A DNA stretch of 64,000 nt from JBGPLJ01 sp035644395 (GTDB taxonomy: Bacteria > Pseudomonadota > Gammaproteobacteria > Steroidobacterales > Steroidobacteraceae): contig DASQOR010000084.1 of the NCBI GenBank assembly GCA_035644395.1, forward strand, positions 1-64,000. Reading direction: 5' to 3'. Below are positions 9,317 through 18,607 of this stretch, piece by piece. The number at the start of each line of letters is the position of its first letter. Within the stretch, counting starts at the first letter, position 1. A model generated the notes under the pieces. It made no database searches, was not told where the DNA came from, and worked only from the letters and a program-made list of their open reading frames with translations. The translations under genes were made by a program, and so were the position numbers.

Positions 9317-10824
9317 TCAGAGCCCATAGCGCAGTGCTCGGCAATGAACTCGGCATGCGTAGGCATCGCCTCGACACACGCCGAGATGACGCGCTGCGTG
9401 TCGGTGAGGAACGCGCGTACCTCGTCGATCGGCCGCAGGTCGGCAAACGGGTGGTAGCCGATCGCGCGAATGCGCTGCCCCTCCATCACCTGCACCCAGC
9501 TCAACTCGCCAAAGAGCTCATTGTCCTCGCGGAAGAAGCGGCCGTTGCTACGATACAGGTCGATCTTGTGCTGCAGCGTCGCCGGCACTTCCATCGTGCG
9601 GCAGTACTGCCAGAACGGCGTGTCGTCGCGCTCCGTGGCCTTGTAGTGCAGGACGATGAAGTCACGCACGCGCTCGTACTCGATGCGCGCCTGCGTGTTG
9701 AGCTCGTCGATGTCCGCCTGGTCGAAGCCGCCGCGCGGGAACATCGTCATCAGTCGCGACACTGCCGTCTGGATCAAGTGGATGTTGGTGGACTCGATCG
9801 GCTCGAAAAACCCGGCCGCGAGGCCCATCGCGATGCAGTTGCGGTTCCAGACGCGCTTGCGCCGCCCCGGCACGTAGGAGATATGCCGAGGTTCGGCCAG
9901 CGGCTCGCTGTCCAGGTTTCCCATCAGGATCCGAGTGGCGTCCTCCTGGCTCATGAAGCGGCTGGAGTAGACGTGGCCATTGCCGATGCGATGCTGCAGC
10001 GGGATGCGCCACTGCCAGCCGGCGCCGTGCGCTGTGGCGCGCGTCATCGGGATCAGGGGCTCCACGAAGCGGCTGGGGACCGCGATCGCGCGGTCACAGG
10101 GCAGCCAGTGCGACCAGTCTTCGTAGCCGGTGTGCAAGGTCTTCTCGATGAGGAGGCCCTGCATGCCCGAACAGTCGACGAACAACCCGCCTTCGACGCG
10201 GCGGCCATCGCCCAGCACGACGGCGCTGATGAATCCATCCGGCTCGCGCTGCTCGACGACGCCGATTTTGCCTTCAATGCGCTCGACGCCGTTGCGCTCG
10301 GCCAGCTGGCGCAGGAATCGGGCGTACAGTCCGGCGTCGAAGTGGTAGGCGTACGCGATTTCGCGCAGCGGCGAGCCCGCCATGTCCGGCCGCGGCCGCA
10401 TGAACTTGGCGCGGCGCGGGGCCGCGGTGTTGATGGAGTAGTCGCCGAGGCCTGCGGCGAGACCTGCATGCACGCCGCGCAGCCAGAAGTGGTGGAACGG
10501 CAGTCCGTCCAGGTCGGGGCCGAGCTTGCCGAAACCGTGGATGTAGCGGTCGCCCGCCGCGCTCCAGTTCACGAACTCGATGCCGAGCTTGAACGTGCCG
10601 CGCGTCGCGCGCAGGAACTCGTCCTCGTCGATGCCGAGGATGCGATTGAAGGAGACGATGTGCGGGATCGTCGCCTCGCCGACACCGACGATACCGATCT
10701 CGTCGGATTCCACGAGCCGAATCGAGCACGTGCGTCCGAAGTGGTTCGAAAGTGCGGCCGCCGTCATCCAGCCGGCGGTGCCGCCACCGACGATGACGAT
10801 GTCACGGATCAGCGGTCCCGGCAT
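9313..10824 (-). CDS. FAD-dependent tryptophan-halogenase family protein
   Basis: A flavin-dependent halogenase-family enzyme, 503 residues. It has the FAD motif GGGTAGW (13-19), the halogenase motif WQWRIP (270-275), Lys79 in GTFKLGIEF and Glu344 in EPIEST, which align with PrnA Lys79 and Glu346 as I remember them. All residues considered essential for halogenation are thus present. Genes of this family are common beside TonB receptors in carbohydrate loci of Caulobacter and Xanthomonas relatives, where their role is unknown; here it lies between a TonB receptor and a beta-glucosidase in one operon. No flavin reductase is seen nearby. It could halogenate an indole or aromatic aglycone, or have been repurposed; activity is not established. 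Confidence 0.92.
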   Translation of the reverse strand: MPGPLIRDIVIVGGGTAGWMTAAALSNHFGRTCSIRLVESDEIGIVGVGEATIPHIVSFNRILGIDEDEFLRATRGTFKLGIEFVNWSAAGDRYIHGFGKLGPDLDGLPFHHFWLRGVHAGLAAGLGDYSINTAAPRRAKFMRPRPDMAGSPLREIAYAYHFDAGLYARFLRQLAERNGVERIEGKIGVVEQREPDGFISAVVLGDGRRVEGGLFVDCSGMQGLLIEKTLHTGYEDWSHWLPCDRAIAVPSRFVEPLIPMTRATAHGAGWQWRIPLQHRIGNGHVYSSRFMSQEDATRILMGNLDSEPLAEPRHISYVPGRRKRVWNRNCIAMGLAAGFFEPIESTNIHLIQTAVSRLMTMFPRGGFDQADIDELNTQARIEYERVRDFIVLHYKATERDDTPFWQYCRTMEVPATLQHKIDLYRSNGRFFREDNELFGELSWVQVMEGQRIRAIGYHPFADLRPIDEVRAFLTDTQRVISACVEAMPTHAEFIAEHCAMGSE

Positions 10825-10843
10825 GCGCCCGCCCGTCGTGACC

Positions 10844-13786
10844 TCAGAACTTGTATGACGCGCCTAACAGCACCAACACCCCGTAGTTGTCGTCCTCCCA
10901 GGGCAGCAAGCCCGCAGATGAGCCGACGGCACCCACGGTCTCTGGCGATTGCCGTGTGACTGAGGGCGCATTGGTGAGGTTGTTCCCCTGCAGCAGCAGC
11001 GTCAGGCCATTGAGCGCACCTGAGTTGAACGCGTAGCCGAGCTGCGCGTCGAGCTGCCTCTCGGCATCGATGTGCGTGCTTCTCAGCGTGTTCAGGATCA
11101 CGCCGCGCGTGGTGGCCGTAAATGCCGAGCGGTAGCGTTCGCTGATCCGGGCCGAGAAACCGCCCCTCTCGAAATACGCCTCGATACTGTTGACGGTGCC
11201 GGAGAAGCCGTCGAGGTTGATCGGATTGCCGTTCTCGTCGTCCGGCAGGCCGTTGTACGTTTTCGAGTCACTCAGGACCAGGCCGACGCCGTCCAGCGCG
11301 GGCGTGAAGAGGCTCCCGTCCAGAGAGACCGACACCTCGAAGCCGTAAACCTTGCCCCCGCTCCCATTGTCCTGCGTGGTGATCTCACCGAGGTTCGGGT
11401 CGCAATTGGGCTGCGACACCGAGCAGCCCGGCGTGAGCGTCGGGTCATAGTTTACGAAGCCGCTGAAGTCGCGCGTCGTGGTGCGCTCGTAGATGAAGCT
11501 GTTCAGCTTCTTCCAGAATCCAGCGACGGCGACGTAGCTGCGCCTCTGGATGTACTTCTCCACCGACAGGTCGACCGAATCTGCGCGCCAGGGCTGGAGG
11601 TCGGGCTTTCCTCCGCCACCGGCCACCCAGTGGCCAGGGTCCACAGGATCTGGAGAATGCGTCGGCAACCAATTCTGGAGCACGGGTTGGTCTGCACCGG
11701 CGCGCATGTCGTCCATGCGCGGCCGCGCCATGGTCTTGCCGAGGCCAAAGCGCAGGATCAGGTCCGTTTTCAGATCGAACACCAGGTTGAGGCTCGGCAA
11801 CACGTCGGTATAGGTGTCACCCCCGTGCACTGGCACCACGGCACCCCCGCTCGGCGTGCCCGCACCGTCGTTCCAGGAAAAGCCATCGGAGGCCTGATCC
11901 GTGTGGACGACCTGCACGCCCAGATTGCCGCGCACCGGCACCGCGCCCCACTTCGAGTCGATGTCGAACTTCAGGAAACCGGTATCGACCTTCTCATGCA
12001 CTTTGAATTTGCTGGTCTGGGCCGACCACGGGTCCTTCGGGACAACGTCGTACAGGCTCATGATGCTCGGCACATCCCAGCTCAGCACGTTCTGCTGGAT
12101 GCCGCCGACGTCGATCATCACCGGAGCGCGCAACGCCTCCGCCGGGATCGCCTCCAGCGGGAGCCCCAGATTAGGGTCGGACGCCCCGTTCAGCTGCAGA
12201 TAGAAGGAGTCGGAGGTGACAGACTTGTCGCGCTGATTGTAGGCGAGGCCCATGTCGAGACCGCCGAACCAGCCCCAGCTGACACTCCGATTGGCCGAAA
12301 GCTGCAAGGACTTGATTTCGTCCTTGATCTTCGGGTCGCGCAGCTCGGCATAGTTTGGATCATTCGCAAGCTGTACGACGGCCGGGTCGGTCAAGTCCTG
12401 CGGCGTGGACCAGGCCGTTTGGCCGTTTCCGCCGGGGATGGAGAAATCGAACGAACTGACTGCGTTCGCCCGCGCGACGGACTGGATGTAAACCTCGTCC
12501 CGGTCGGAGTGCGAATAGCCCAGGTCGAGGCTGCCTTTCCACTCGGTGCCGAGCTCCAGCTCGTTTCGCCAGCCGATCGACTTGATCTTGTCGGTACGGT
12601 CCCAGTTCTTGTCGTACACCAGGCTGTGGCCATTGGCCACCGTGCCGCTTTCAATAATCGTATTGCCGTTGACCACCTCGGTGCCAACATTGGTGAAATC
12701 GGCCGGCGTCCCACTCCACAGACCGATGTCGCCCACCCAGAAGTGCCCCACGCGGTCCTGCGTGAACTTCGAGTAGTAGAGATCGACAACGCTCGAGAAG
12801 CGGTCGTTCGGCTTGTACTGCACGACGCCGAGCACGCCGTCTCGCGCCTGCTTGCTGGAGGTGACGCTGGACTCGAAGCCTTGCTGGAACACCGCGCAGT
12901 CTTGTACTGGGAATCCGTCTGGGAAGTCCGGGAATCCGGGTCGCTGGTCCCCAACCAAGCAGTTTCCGCTGCCGTCCGCCAACGGAACGCCGGCGGCGTC
13001 GCTGCCCCACTGGCCGTCGTAATCGCCGAAAGCCCAGGCGCCATACTTCTTCGCCTGGCCCGGCGAATCGAGGTGCGCGTAGCCCAGCGCCAGGCCGAGA
13101 GTGTGGTTGGCATACTGGTCCACGTACGAAGCACTGTAGCGGCTGCCGTAGGCGCCGTTGCCCGTGGACGACAGGCTGCCGTTGGAGTTGTGCTCGGCGC
13201 GCGCACCAATCGCCACTTGCCGGTGATCGATGCTAAGCGGCATCAGCGGCCGGACGTCGATGGTGCCCGACAGGCCCTGGCCGACCACTCCGGCGTCCAC
13301 GGTCTTGTAGACCAGGACCTGGTTCACCAACTCTGACGGGAACTGGTCGTATTCGGCGGAGCGCCCTTCACTGGAGCTTACGACCTGGCGTCCGTTGAGC
13401 AGCGCGCCGGCGTAGTCTTCACCCAGACCGCGGATGGAGATCGCGGCCGGGCGGCCGTCAATGCGCTGCGCCGTCACACCCGGCAACCGCGCGATGGAAT
13501 CCGCGATGCTGGTGTCGGGGAGCTTGCCGATGTCTTCGGCGCTGACAACCTCGACGACGGAATTCGATTCTCTTTTGGTGGCAATCGACGTCTCGATCGA
13601 GTGCCGGATACCGGTGACCATGACCTCTTCGATCACGTCGTTGTTGCTCTTGTCCTGCTCTTGCGCGCGCGCCGTGCCGCTTGCGCCCGCGAGGACCGCT
13701 GCAACCGCGGCGGCCACGGAATTCACGGCGACGCCACCGCGGTTCGATGTGCGACGGCGGACCAAATGTTCCGTACGGATTTTCAT
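10844..13786 (-). CDS. TonB-dependent receptor (carbohydrate uptake type)
   Basis: An outer-membrane receptor of 980 residues that uses TonB energy to import a large substrate. It has a signal peptide (about 1-41, cleavage after ARA), a TonB-box-like segment IEEVMVTG, a plug domain (about 60-190, LPDTSIADSIARLPGV and RGLGEDYAGALLNGRQV) and a C-terminal barrel that ends in an aromatic residue (GASYKF). It matches the long receptors of the Xanthomonas-Caulobacter class linked to glycan loci. The leader GGGGGG-TAACG precedes the ATG. It is the promoter-proximal gene of the receptor-halogenase-GH3 operon; an operator-like palindrome lies about 115 bp upstream. Confidence 0.94.
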   Translation of the reverse strand: MKIRTEHLVRRRTSNRGGVAVNSVAAAVAAVLAGASGTARAQEQDKSNNDVIEEVMVTGIRHSIETSIATKRESNSVVEVVSAEDIGKLPDTSIADSIARLPGVTAQRIDGRPAAISIRGLGEDYAGALLNGRQVVSSSEGRSAEYDQFPSELVNQVLVYKTVDAGVVGQGLSGTIDVRPLMPLSIDHRQVAIGARAEHNSNGSLSSTGNGAYGSRYSASYVDQYANHTLGLALGYAHLDSPGQAKKYGAWAFGDYDGQWGSDAAGVPLADGSGNCLVGDQRPGFPDFPDGFPVQDCAVFQQGFESSVTSSKQARDGVLGVVQYKPNDRFSSVVDLYYSKFTQDRVGHFWVGDIGLWSGTPADFTNVGTEVVNGNTIIESGTVANGHSLVYDKNWDRTDKIKSIGWRNELELGTEWKGSLDLGYSHSDRDEVYIQSVARANAVSSFDFSIPGGNGQTAWSTPQDLTDPAVVQLANDPNYAELRDPKIKDEIKSLQLSANRSVSWGWFGGLDMGLAYNQRDKSVTSDSFYLQLNGASDPNLGLPLEAIPAEALRAPVMIDVGGIQQNVLSWDVPSIMSLYDVVPKDPWSAQTSKFKVHEKVDTGFLKFDIDSKWGAVPVRGNLGVQVVHTDQASDGFSWNDGAGTPSGGAVVPVHGGDTYTDVLPSLNLVFDLKTDLILRFGLGKTMARPRMDDMRAGADQPVLQNWLPTHSPDPVDPGHWVAGGGGKPDLQPWRADSVDLSVEKYIQRRSYVAVAGFWKKLNSFIYERTTTRDFSGFVNYDPTLTPGCSVSQPNCDPNLGEITTQDNGSGGKVYGFEVSVSLDGSLFTPALDGVGLVLSDSKTYNGLPDDENGNPINLDGFSGTVNSIEAYFERGGFSARISERYRSAFTATTRGVILNTLRSTHIDAERQLDAQLGYAFNSGALNGLTLLLQGNNLTNAPSVTRQSPETVGAVGSSAGLLPWEDDNYGVLVLLGASYKF

Positions 13787-14174
13787 CGTTACCCCCCAAC
13801 GTCAGATCGGCTCGGTATTTCGCGGGTTCGGTGCACCTGCTCGGAATCCGGCTCTTTGCTGCTGAAACGCTACAAGGTGATACGCAGCCCTCGAGTCACT
13901 GGGAATGGAAACCTTCCCACTCTGCCGTGTGGAATCTACTGGGGCCGCATGGGCGTGTCAATCACCCGCTGCCCCTCCGTGCGGAGCCGGACCCGGTTGC
14001 GCCGCGCATCAATGTAGCGCCCAAGGCACAAACGAGCGTGTCGGCGCGCCTTCAACCCCTCCGGGAGCGGCCGCGCAGCGCCTGCACGCGTGAATTGAAC
14101 CGGCGCCGAGCCAAGGGGAACGCGCGGGTCCGGTGTTACGCTTCACCCCCGCGACGACTCAACTCGGACCGGCA
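13787..14174. promoter_or_regulatory. Divergent regulatory region of the glucan locus
   Basis: A 388-bp non-coding stretch between the TonB receptor (leftward) and the DUF5107-like gene (rightward). It contains a 20-bp inverted repeat at 13900-13919 (TGGGAA, 8-bp spacer, TTCCCA). Its right part, TGGAAACCTTCCCA (13906-13919), matches the left-edge site at 12-25 in 12 of 14 positions and both are followed by CTC. This is typical size and symmetry for a LacI-family operator. I see no convincing small gene here. Confidence 0.5.
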
Positions 14175-15911
14175 ATGCTTGAATCTGCGGAGACCACGGA
14201 GTTGCTGCTGACGCACCAGCTTGTGCCAGCAGGTCCGATTCCCACGACGAACGACCCGGACGGATTTTATCCGTACGAAAGTTTCTGCGAGACCAGCAAG
14301 CGGCCAGTCCTGAAGAGCTACCGCATGGTTTCCCTCGAAAACGACCAGGTTCGCGCGATGATTTGCCCGGATCTGGGAGGGCGCGTCTGTTCGATTTTTC
14401 TCAAGGACGCCGCGGTAGAAACGCTCTTTCTTCCGCGCGTCGTACGACCGGTACGAATCCTGCCCAGACAATCCTTTACCGGGGGCGGGATCGAGTTGAG
14501 CTTTCCCATCTCGCACAGCCCCGTCCAGAACGTTCCCGTGCAGCATGTGGTGACGTGCGATCGGGAAAGAATCTATGTCTCCTGCGGGGAGCGAGAGCTC
14601 AGGTTTGGAATGCACTGGACCGTCGAATATTCTCTTGGCGAGCACGATGCGTTCCTGACCCAGCGGACGGTCTTCTTCAATCCGGATCGTGATGCTCACC
14701 CGTGGATGTCATGGTCCAATGCGGGCGTCCCCGCCCGGCCTGACACCGAGTTCCATTTCCCCGGCGGCCCCGTCCTTGTTCATGGTCGTGATCTTCGGAC
14801 CATCGACTGGAACGCAGAAGGCCCCCGGCGCCAGTCAGATGTGCGGAGGATGACCGGATTCTTCTGGAGGAAACCGGATTGTTCCGCATTTGGAGCCTTC
14901 ACCCCAAGTTTGAGTGCGGGTCTCTATCATGTGGCCGACCTGTTGCACGTACCCGGGATCAAACTATGGACCGATGGCACAGGACGGGATGAAGCCTGGG
15001 TGACTCAATACACGCTGGACGGTGAGCAATGCCTGGAGATCCAGGCCGGTCCGCTGGTCGATCAGTCAGTGAAGAGTATCCTTCAGCCCGGGGAGCGGCG
15101 ACACCACATCGAATTCTGGATTCCTTCCACTACGAGGCTCGACATTCGGGAAATTCCCCTTCCCGATCCGGCGCTAAGGGCCGTGGACAAGGTTCCCCTT
15201 TTTGATTGGGCGGCGAGCGACGATGTGGGCTCCTGGCAGAGTCTCACTTCGGCATGGAAATCTGGCCTCATCGATCAAATCCCGAGGGCCCCCGGGGTGG
15301 ACAGTAACCGCTGGGCCATCAGTGGCATGACCGACTTGGGCGACGCGCTTTCCTGGGCGGCTTCGGCTACACAGGGAAGCGAACGGGACCGGTGGTTGTT
15401 CCAACGCGGCGCCTGGCTCGCCGCTCGCGGCGAAACAGACTCCGCATTGGAAGCGCTGGCGCAGTCGCGCGACGATCGCGCGCGGGCGTTGGCAGGCCGC
15501 CTTTGGCTGGTACACGGGCGGGACGGGCGTGCTGCGGCAGAATGCTTTCGAGGCATCGAGTCGGAGGCCATTGCGCTTCATCCCCAGGTCGTGATCGAGC
15601 GGGACAAAGCTCTCGCCGCGCTGGGGCCGGAAACCTTCGCGGAGCGCAGACGTTGGCTCGATGCCGTCTCGGCTCTTGAGGACGAATGGCTGGCCGAGCG
15701 GCGAGCGAGTCTCTTGATTGACAGCGGAGATTCGCAAGCGGCTCTCAACGTGCTTCGAAACACGCGCTTCCAATGGGTCCATCAGCGCTATGAACGGACT
15801 CGCCTGTGGAGACAGGCCGAAGCCAATCTTGGCCTGGCGGCCGTTGACTACCCTTCATGGCTGGGGGAAGACGACCTGGCGGAATTTGGCGCCTACCGTG
15901 AGCATCCTTAG
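14175..15911 (+). CDS. DUF5107-like domain protein with TPR-like C-terminus
   Basis: A 578-residue protein without signal peptide. The N-terminal two thirds resembles the DUF5107 beta-sandwich group of sugar-mutarotase-like proteins: PDLGGRVCSIFLKD, the GGGIELSFP stretch and DGEQCLEIQAGP are the kind of blocks seen in that group. The last 200 residues (about 375-578) are helical and rich in alanine and leucine with TPR-like periodicity (WLAARGETDSALEALAQSRDDRARALAGRL), again as in DUF5107 proteins. Start at 14175 is preferred over 14133 because family similarity starts there. Its function is unknown; it is probably cytoplasmic and involved in recognition of carbohydrate. Its stop overlaps the convergent amidohydrolase stop by 4 bp. 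Confidence 0.7.
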   Translation: MLESAETTELLLTHQLVPAGPIPTTNDPDGFYPYESFCETSKRPVLKSYRMVSLENDQVRAMICPDLGGRVCSIFLKDAAVETLFLPRVVRPVRILPRQSFTGGGIELSFPISHSPVQNVPVQHVVTCDRERIYVSCGERELRFGMHWTVEYSLGEHDAFLTQRTVFFNPDRDAHPWMSWSNAGVPARPDTEFHFPGGPVLVHGRDLRTIDWNAEGPRRQSDVRRMTGFFWRKPDCSAFGAFTPSLSAGLYHVADLLHVPGIKLWTDGTGRDEAWVTQYTLDGEQCLEIQAGPLVDQSVKSILQPGERRHHIEFWIPSTTRLDIREIPLPDPALRAVDKVPLFDWAASDDVGSWQSLTSAWKSGLIDQIPRAPGVDSNRWAISGMTDLGDALSWAASATQGSERDRWLFQRGAWLAARGETDSALEALAQSRDDRARALAGRLWLVHGRDGRAAAECFRGIESEAIALHPQVVIERDKALAALGPETFAERRRWLDAVSALEDEWLAERRASLLIDSGDSQAALNVLRNTRFQWVHQRYERTRLWRQAEANLGLAAVDYPSWLGEDDLAEFGAYREHP

Positions 15912-16966
15912 CGAGGCAAGAGTCGCAGTGCGTTTTCGCGATAGACACGCCTCAGCACGTCGTCCGGCAGGTAGAGGCCATAGATATTCCAGCGCCCCTG
16001 GCGCGACGAATGTGACGGGTATTCGAAGTACTCGTCCGCGGTCTCCAGAAACCGGAAGTGCAGACGATACATGCCGACGTCGGGAACCAGGTCCGTGCCA
16101 AACAGGATCCGGTCGCTGTGCTTCAGAAAGAATTCGCGCGCCGTGTAGGGCTGTCGCCCGAGTTCGGCTGAACGTGCCCCGATATCGACCAGAACATTGG
16201 GAAACTTCTCGAGCAATCCGCTGACGTAGGAAAGCTCCTCCGCGCGTTCGGCGACATGGGCGGCAACGAAGGTCGTGCGGGGATGGCGTGCAAACACGCG
16301 GTCGCGCTGCCGCAGGAGTTCCTGCTTGCCGAAGTGCGCAGAGTGGAAACTCCACGCCGGGTGCGCCGCCAGCTCTTCAAAGCGCTCGTTACGCTCATCG
16401 ACGGGCAGGAAAAACGCGTCCGGGTCTGCGATGTGAAACATCACGGGCACGCCCAGCTCGGCCGCTTTCTCGAACGTCGGCGCAAGCCGCTCGTCATCGA
16501 CCCGCAACAAATCGCCGGCCGAGTCCTTGAGACTCGTGCCCAGATCCTTCCAGATTTTCAGACCGCAGGCGCCGTGCTCCACCATCTTCTCGAGCCGATC
16601 GGCGCAGCGGCTGAAGAAACCGGCCGCGTGCAGGTCGGTCCAGTCCATCCACGCGTAAGTGGCGAACCGCCCGGGAGCCGATGCGTGAAAGCGCTTGATG
16701 ACCGCAAGAGCCTCATCGCCGACCTGCATGGTGATGTTGACGATGCGTTCGATCCCGCACGCATCCATCACCTTGAGGACTGCGGCCGGGTCCTGTGCGT
16801 CGAGGTGGTTGTGGTAGTCGATCGCCGGAAACTTCGCCCGCTTCAGGTCGTGCACGGGCGTGACCAGCATCGAACGCGGCTGAAAATCACTGAGACGCAG
16901 GTTGACCTCCACCTTCGCGGTCACCATTGCGATGAACTTGTCCTTGTGACCTGGCGGCTCACTCAT
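15908..16966 (-). CDS. Amidohydrolase-2 family metal-dependent hydrolase
   Basis: A TIM-barrel hydrolase of the amidohydrolase-related (PF04909-like) group, 352 residues. Candidate metal ligands and catalytic residues are visible: His52 and His54 in DYHNHLD, Lys137 in GLKIWKD, His178 in MFHIADP, His237 in VAAHVAE and Asp292 in LFGTDLVPD. Such enzymes open lactones, decarboxylate aromatic acids or cleave C-N bonds. It is the third gene in an operon after the symporter and the small membrane protein, whose stop codon overlaps its start by 8 bp. The co-transcription with a solute symporter suggests that it acts first on the imported compound, for example as a lactonase; this is inference. Confidence 0.85.
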   Translation of the reverse strand: MSEPPGHKDKFIAMVTAKVEVNLRLSDFQPRSMLVTPVHDLKRAKFPAIDYHNHLDAQDPAAVLKVMDACGIERIVNITMQVGDEALAVIKRFHASAPGRFATYAWMDWTDLHAAGFFSRCADRLEKMVEHGACGLKIWKDLGTSLKDSAGDLLRVDDERLAPTFEKAAELGVPVMFHIADPDAFFLPVDERNERFEELAAHPAWSFHSAHFGKQELLRQRDRVFARHPRTTFVAAHVAERAEELSYVSGLLEKFPNVLVDIGARSAELGRQPYTAREFFLKHSDRILFGTDLVPDVGMYRLHFRFLETADEYFEYPSHSSRQGRWNIYGLYLPDDVLRRVYRENALRLLPR

Positions 16967-17111
16967 GACGCTGCCTTCTCTGCTCCGCCAGTCCGCTGAA
17001 CATTGAGCGCAGGTCCTTGTAGCCCTTCACCATGACGATCCCGGTGATCGCCGCGAACGAAACTCCGGCGATCGCCAGCCAGGCGGTCCAGAAGATCAGC
17101 CAGTAGTTCAT
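16959..17111 (-). CDS. Small membrane protein coupled to a sodium/solute symporter
   Basis: A 50-residue protein, MNYWLIFWTAWLAIAGVSFA followed by a second hydrophobic part and the basic tail ending RRQRHE. It has one membrane helix (about 4-29). Its ATG overlaps the symporter stop (ATGA, 17108-17111), and its own TGA overlaps the start of the amidohydrolase by 8 bp, so translation of three genes is chained. Small single-span proteins directly behind SSS symporters are known as symporter accessory proteins in some families; this one fits by size, topology and position. The coding potential is supported by the double overlap rather than by homology that I can cite. Confidence 0.7.
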   Translation of the reverse strand: MNYWLIFWTAWLAIAGVSFAAITGIVMVKGYKDLRSMFSGLAEQRRQRHE

Positions 17112-18607
17112 GCTGCCTCCTTCAATGTGGATGGCGGAGCGTGCTTGCCCATCAGGGAACCGAGCACGAGTCCGAGGGCGGCCAGACCAAATGCGCAGAA
17201 GCCGGTGATGTTCTCACTCCAGTGCAGGAAGAAAAAAGGAATGATCGCCCCGGCCGCGCCCATCAGCATGGCCAGATAGCCGCCCGTCGTGTTCGCGCGT
17301 TTCCAGTACAGGCCACCGATCACGCAGATAAACGTGCCCGCCAGATAGATCGTGCCAGTGACGTTCAGGTAGAGATAAACGGCGCCCGGCGGCGTGTAAT
17401 ACAAACCCCAGAACATCAGGAACAAGCCGACGAACAGGTTGGCGAGACGGTTGACGAAGATCTGGCTGCGCGAACCGAGAGGCGGCTTACCCATCTGTTC
17501 GCGGACGGGCAGGATGATGTCCTGGGAAATGACAGCGCTCCAGCCGAGGAGGTACGAACTGTTGACCGACATCGTCGCGGCCAGCATGCCCGCAACCACA
17601 ATTCCTTTGACGCCCGGGCCGAGGATGTTCGCCAGCATGGCCGGCATCGCGTCGATCGGGGCCAGCGTCTGCCCATCGACGACCGGCAGAGGCACTCCAT
17701 TGCTGACCGCGCCCACGCCGAATAGCGTCAGGGCAGCCGCGCCCCAAAGCATGGGCAGCATTCCTCGACCGAGATAGATGAACCCGGTCCAGGTCATCAC
17801 CCGCTTTGAAATCTCGGGACTCCTGGTCGAGAACACGCGCATGGCGGTGGTCTGCCAGCAGGTGTGGATTGAAAACCAGAGCAGGACCTGCCAGATCAGA
17901 AAGGTGATGCCGAATTTCGGGTTCTCGATGGGATCAAAGCCGGCGCTTCCCATGGTGCTCGAAACCTTGGCGACGATATTGTCCCAACCGGCGTGGTAGA
18001 CAGCGTAAATCGACACCAGAATCGTGGCCACCGACAGCAGCACATACTGAATGAAGTCGGTGATGACCACGGCCACCATTCCGCCAACGACCGTGTAGAC
18101 AAGTTCGAGCAGCAGGATGCCCGACATGACCGCAACGAGGTACCGGCTGTCGATGCCGCTCACAATGGTCAGGAATTCGCCTTCGATCTTCAGGAACACG
18201 CCCATGTTGAGGATGCCCCCGGTCGCAACCAGAATCCCGGCAAGAAGGCGTAGTCCGCGGCTGTATTTGCGCTCGAAGTACTCCGGCACGGTCATCAGTT
18301 TCAGAGAACGAAAACGAGCGACTACCAGACCCGTTCGCCCGACGACGATCATGACGATTCCGGAAATCAGCGCCGCGGCAAAGGCGGCGAAACCATACTT
18401 GTAGCCGAGTTCGCCGTTGTACATGAACGTGATCGTGCCGATCTCGGTGGCCGCGAGCGTCGCAATGCCGGCGTACGTTCCCAGTTCCCGTCCGGCGACG
18501 AGGTAGTGCGAGACGTTGCCGATGTATTTCTTGCCGAGGAGTCCGACCGCAACGGACGCAATGAGATAGGCAACGACAATGAACCAGTCAATGGCGGCGA
18601 AATGCAT
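17108..18607 (-). CDS. Sodium:solute symporter (SSS family)
   Basis: An inner-membrane symporter of about 499 residues with 13 or so hydrophobic spans and the LeuT-type SSS pattern (AVGLLGKKYIGNVSHYLVAGRELGTYAGIATLAATEIG, given here only as the N-terminal region at about 20-58). The line GVKGIVVAGMLAATMSVNSS around residue 330 is the SSS signature segment. I use the ATG at 18607; a GTG at 18622 is possible. It drives sodium-coupled uptake of a sugar, sugar acid or similar small solute. It is the first gene of the operon symporter, small protein, amidohydrolase, and is divergent from the kinase operon, with which it probably forms one catabolic system. Confidence 0.92.
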   Translation of the reverse strand: MHFAAIDWFIVVAYLIASVAVGLLGKKYIGNVSHYLVAGRELGTYAGIATLAATEIGTITFMYNGELGYKYGFAAFAAALISGIVMIVVGRTGLVVARFRSLKLMTVPEYFERKYSRGLRLLAGILVATGGILNMGVFLKIEGEFLTIVSGIDSRYLVAVMSGILLLELVYTVVGGMVAVVITDFIQYVLLSVATILVSIYAVYHAGWDNIVAKVSSTMGSAGFDPIENPKFGITFLIWQVLLWFSIHTCWQTTAMRVFSTRSPEISKRVMTWTGFIYLGRGMLPMLWGAAALTLFGVGAVSNGVPLPVVDGQTLAPIDAMPAMLANILGPGVKGIVVAGMLAATMSVNSSYLLGWSAVISQDIILPVREQMGKPPLGSRSQIFVNRLANLFVGLFLMFWGLYYTPPGAVYLYLNVTGTIYLAGTFICVIGGLYWKRANTTGGYLAMLMGAAGAIIPFFFLHWSENITGFCAFGLAALGLVLGSLMGKHAPPSTLKEAA

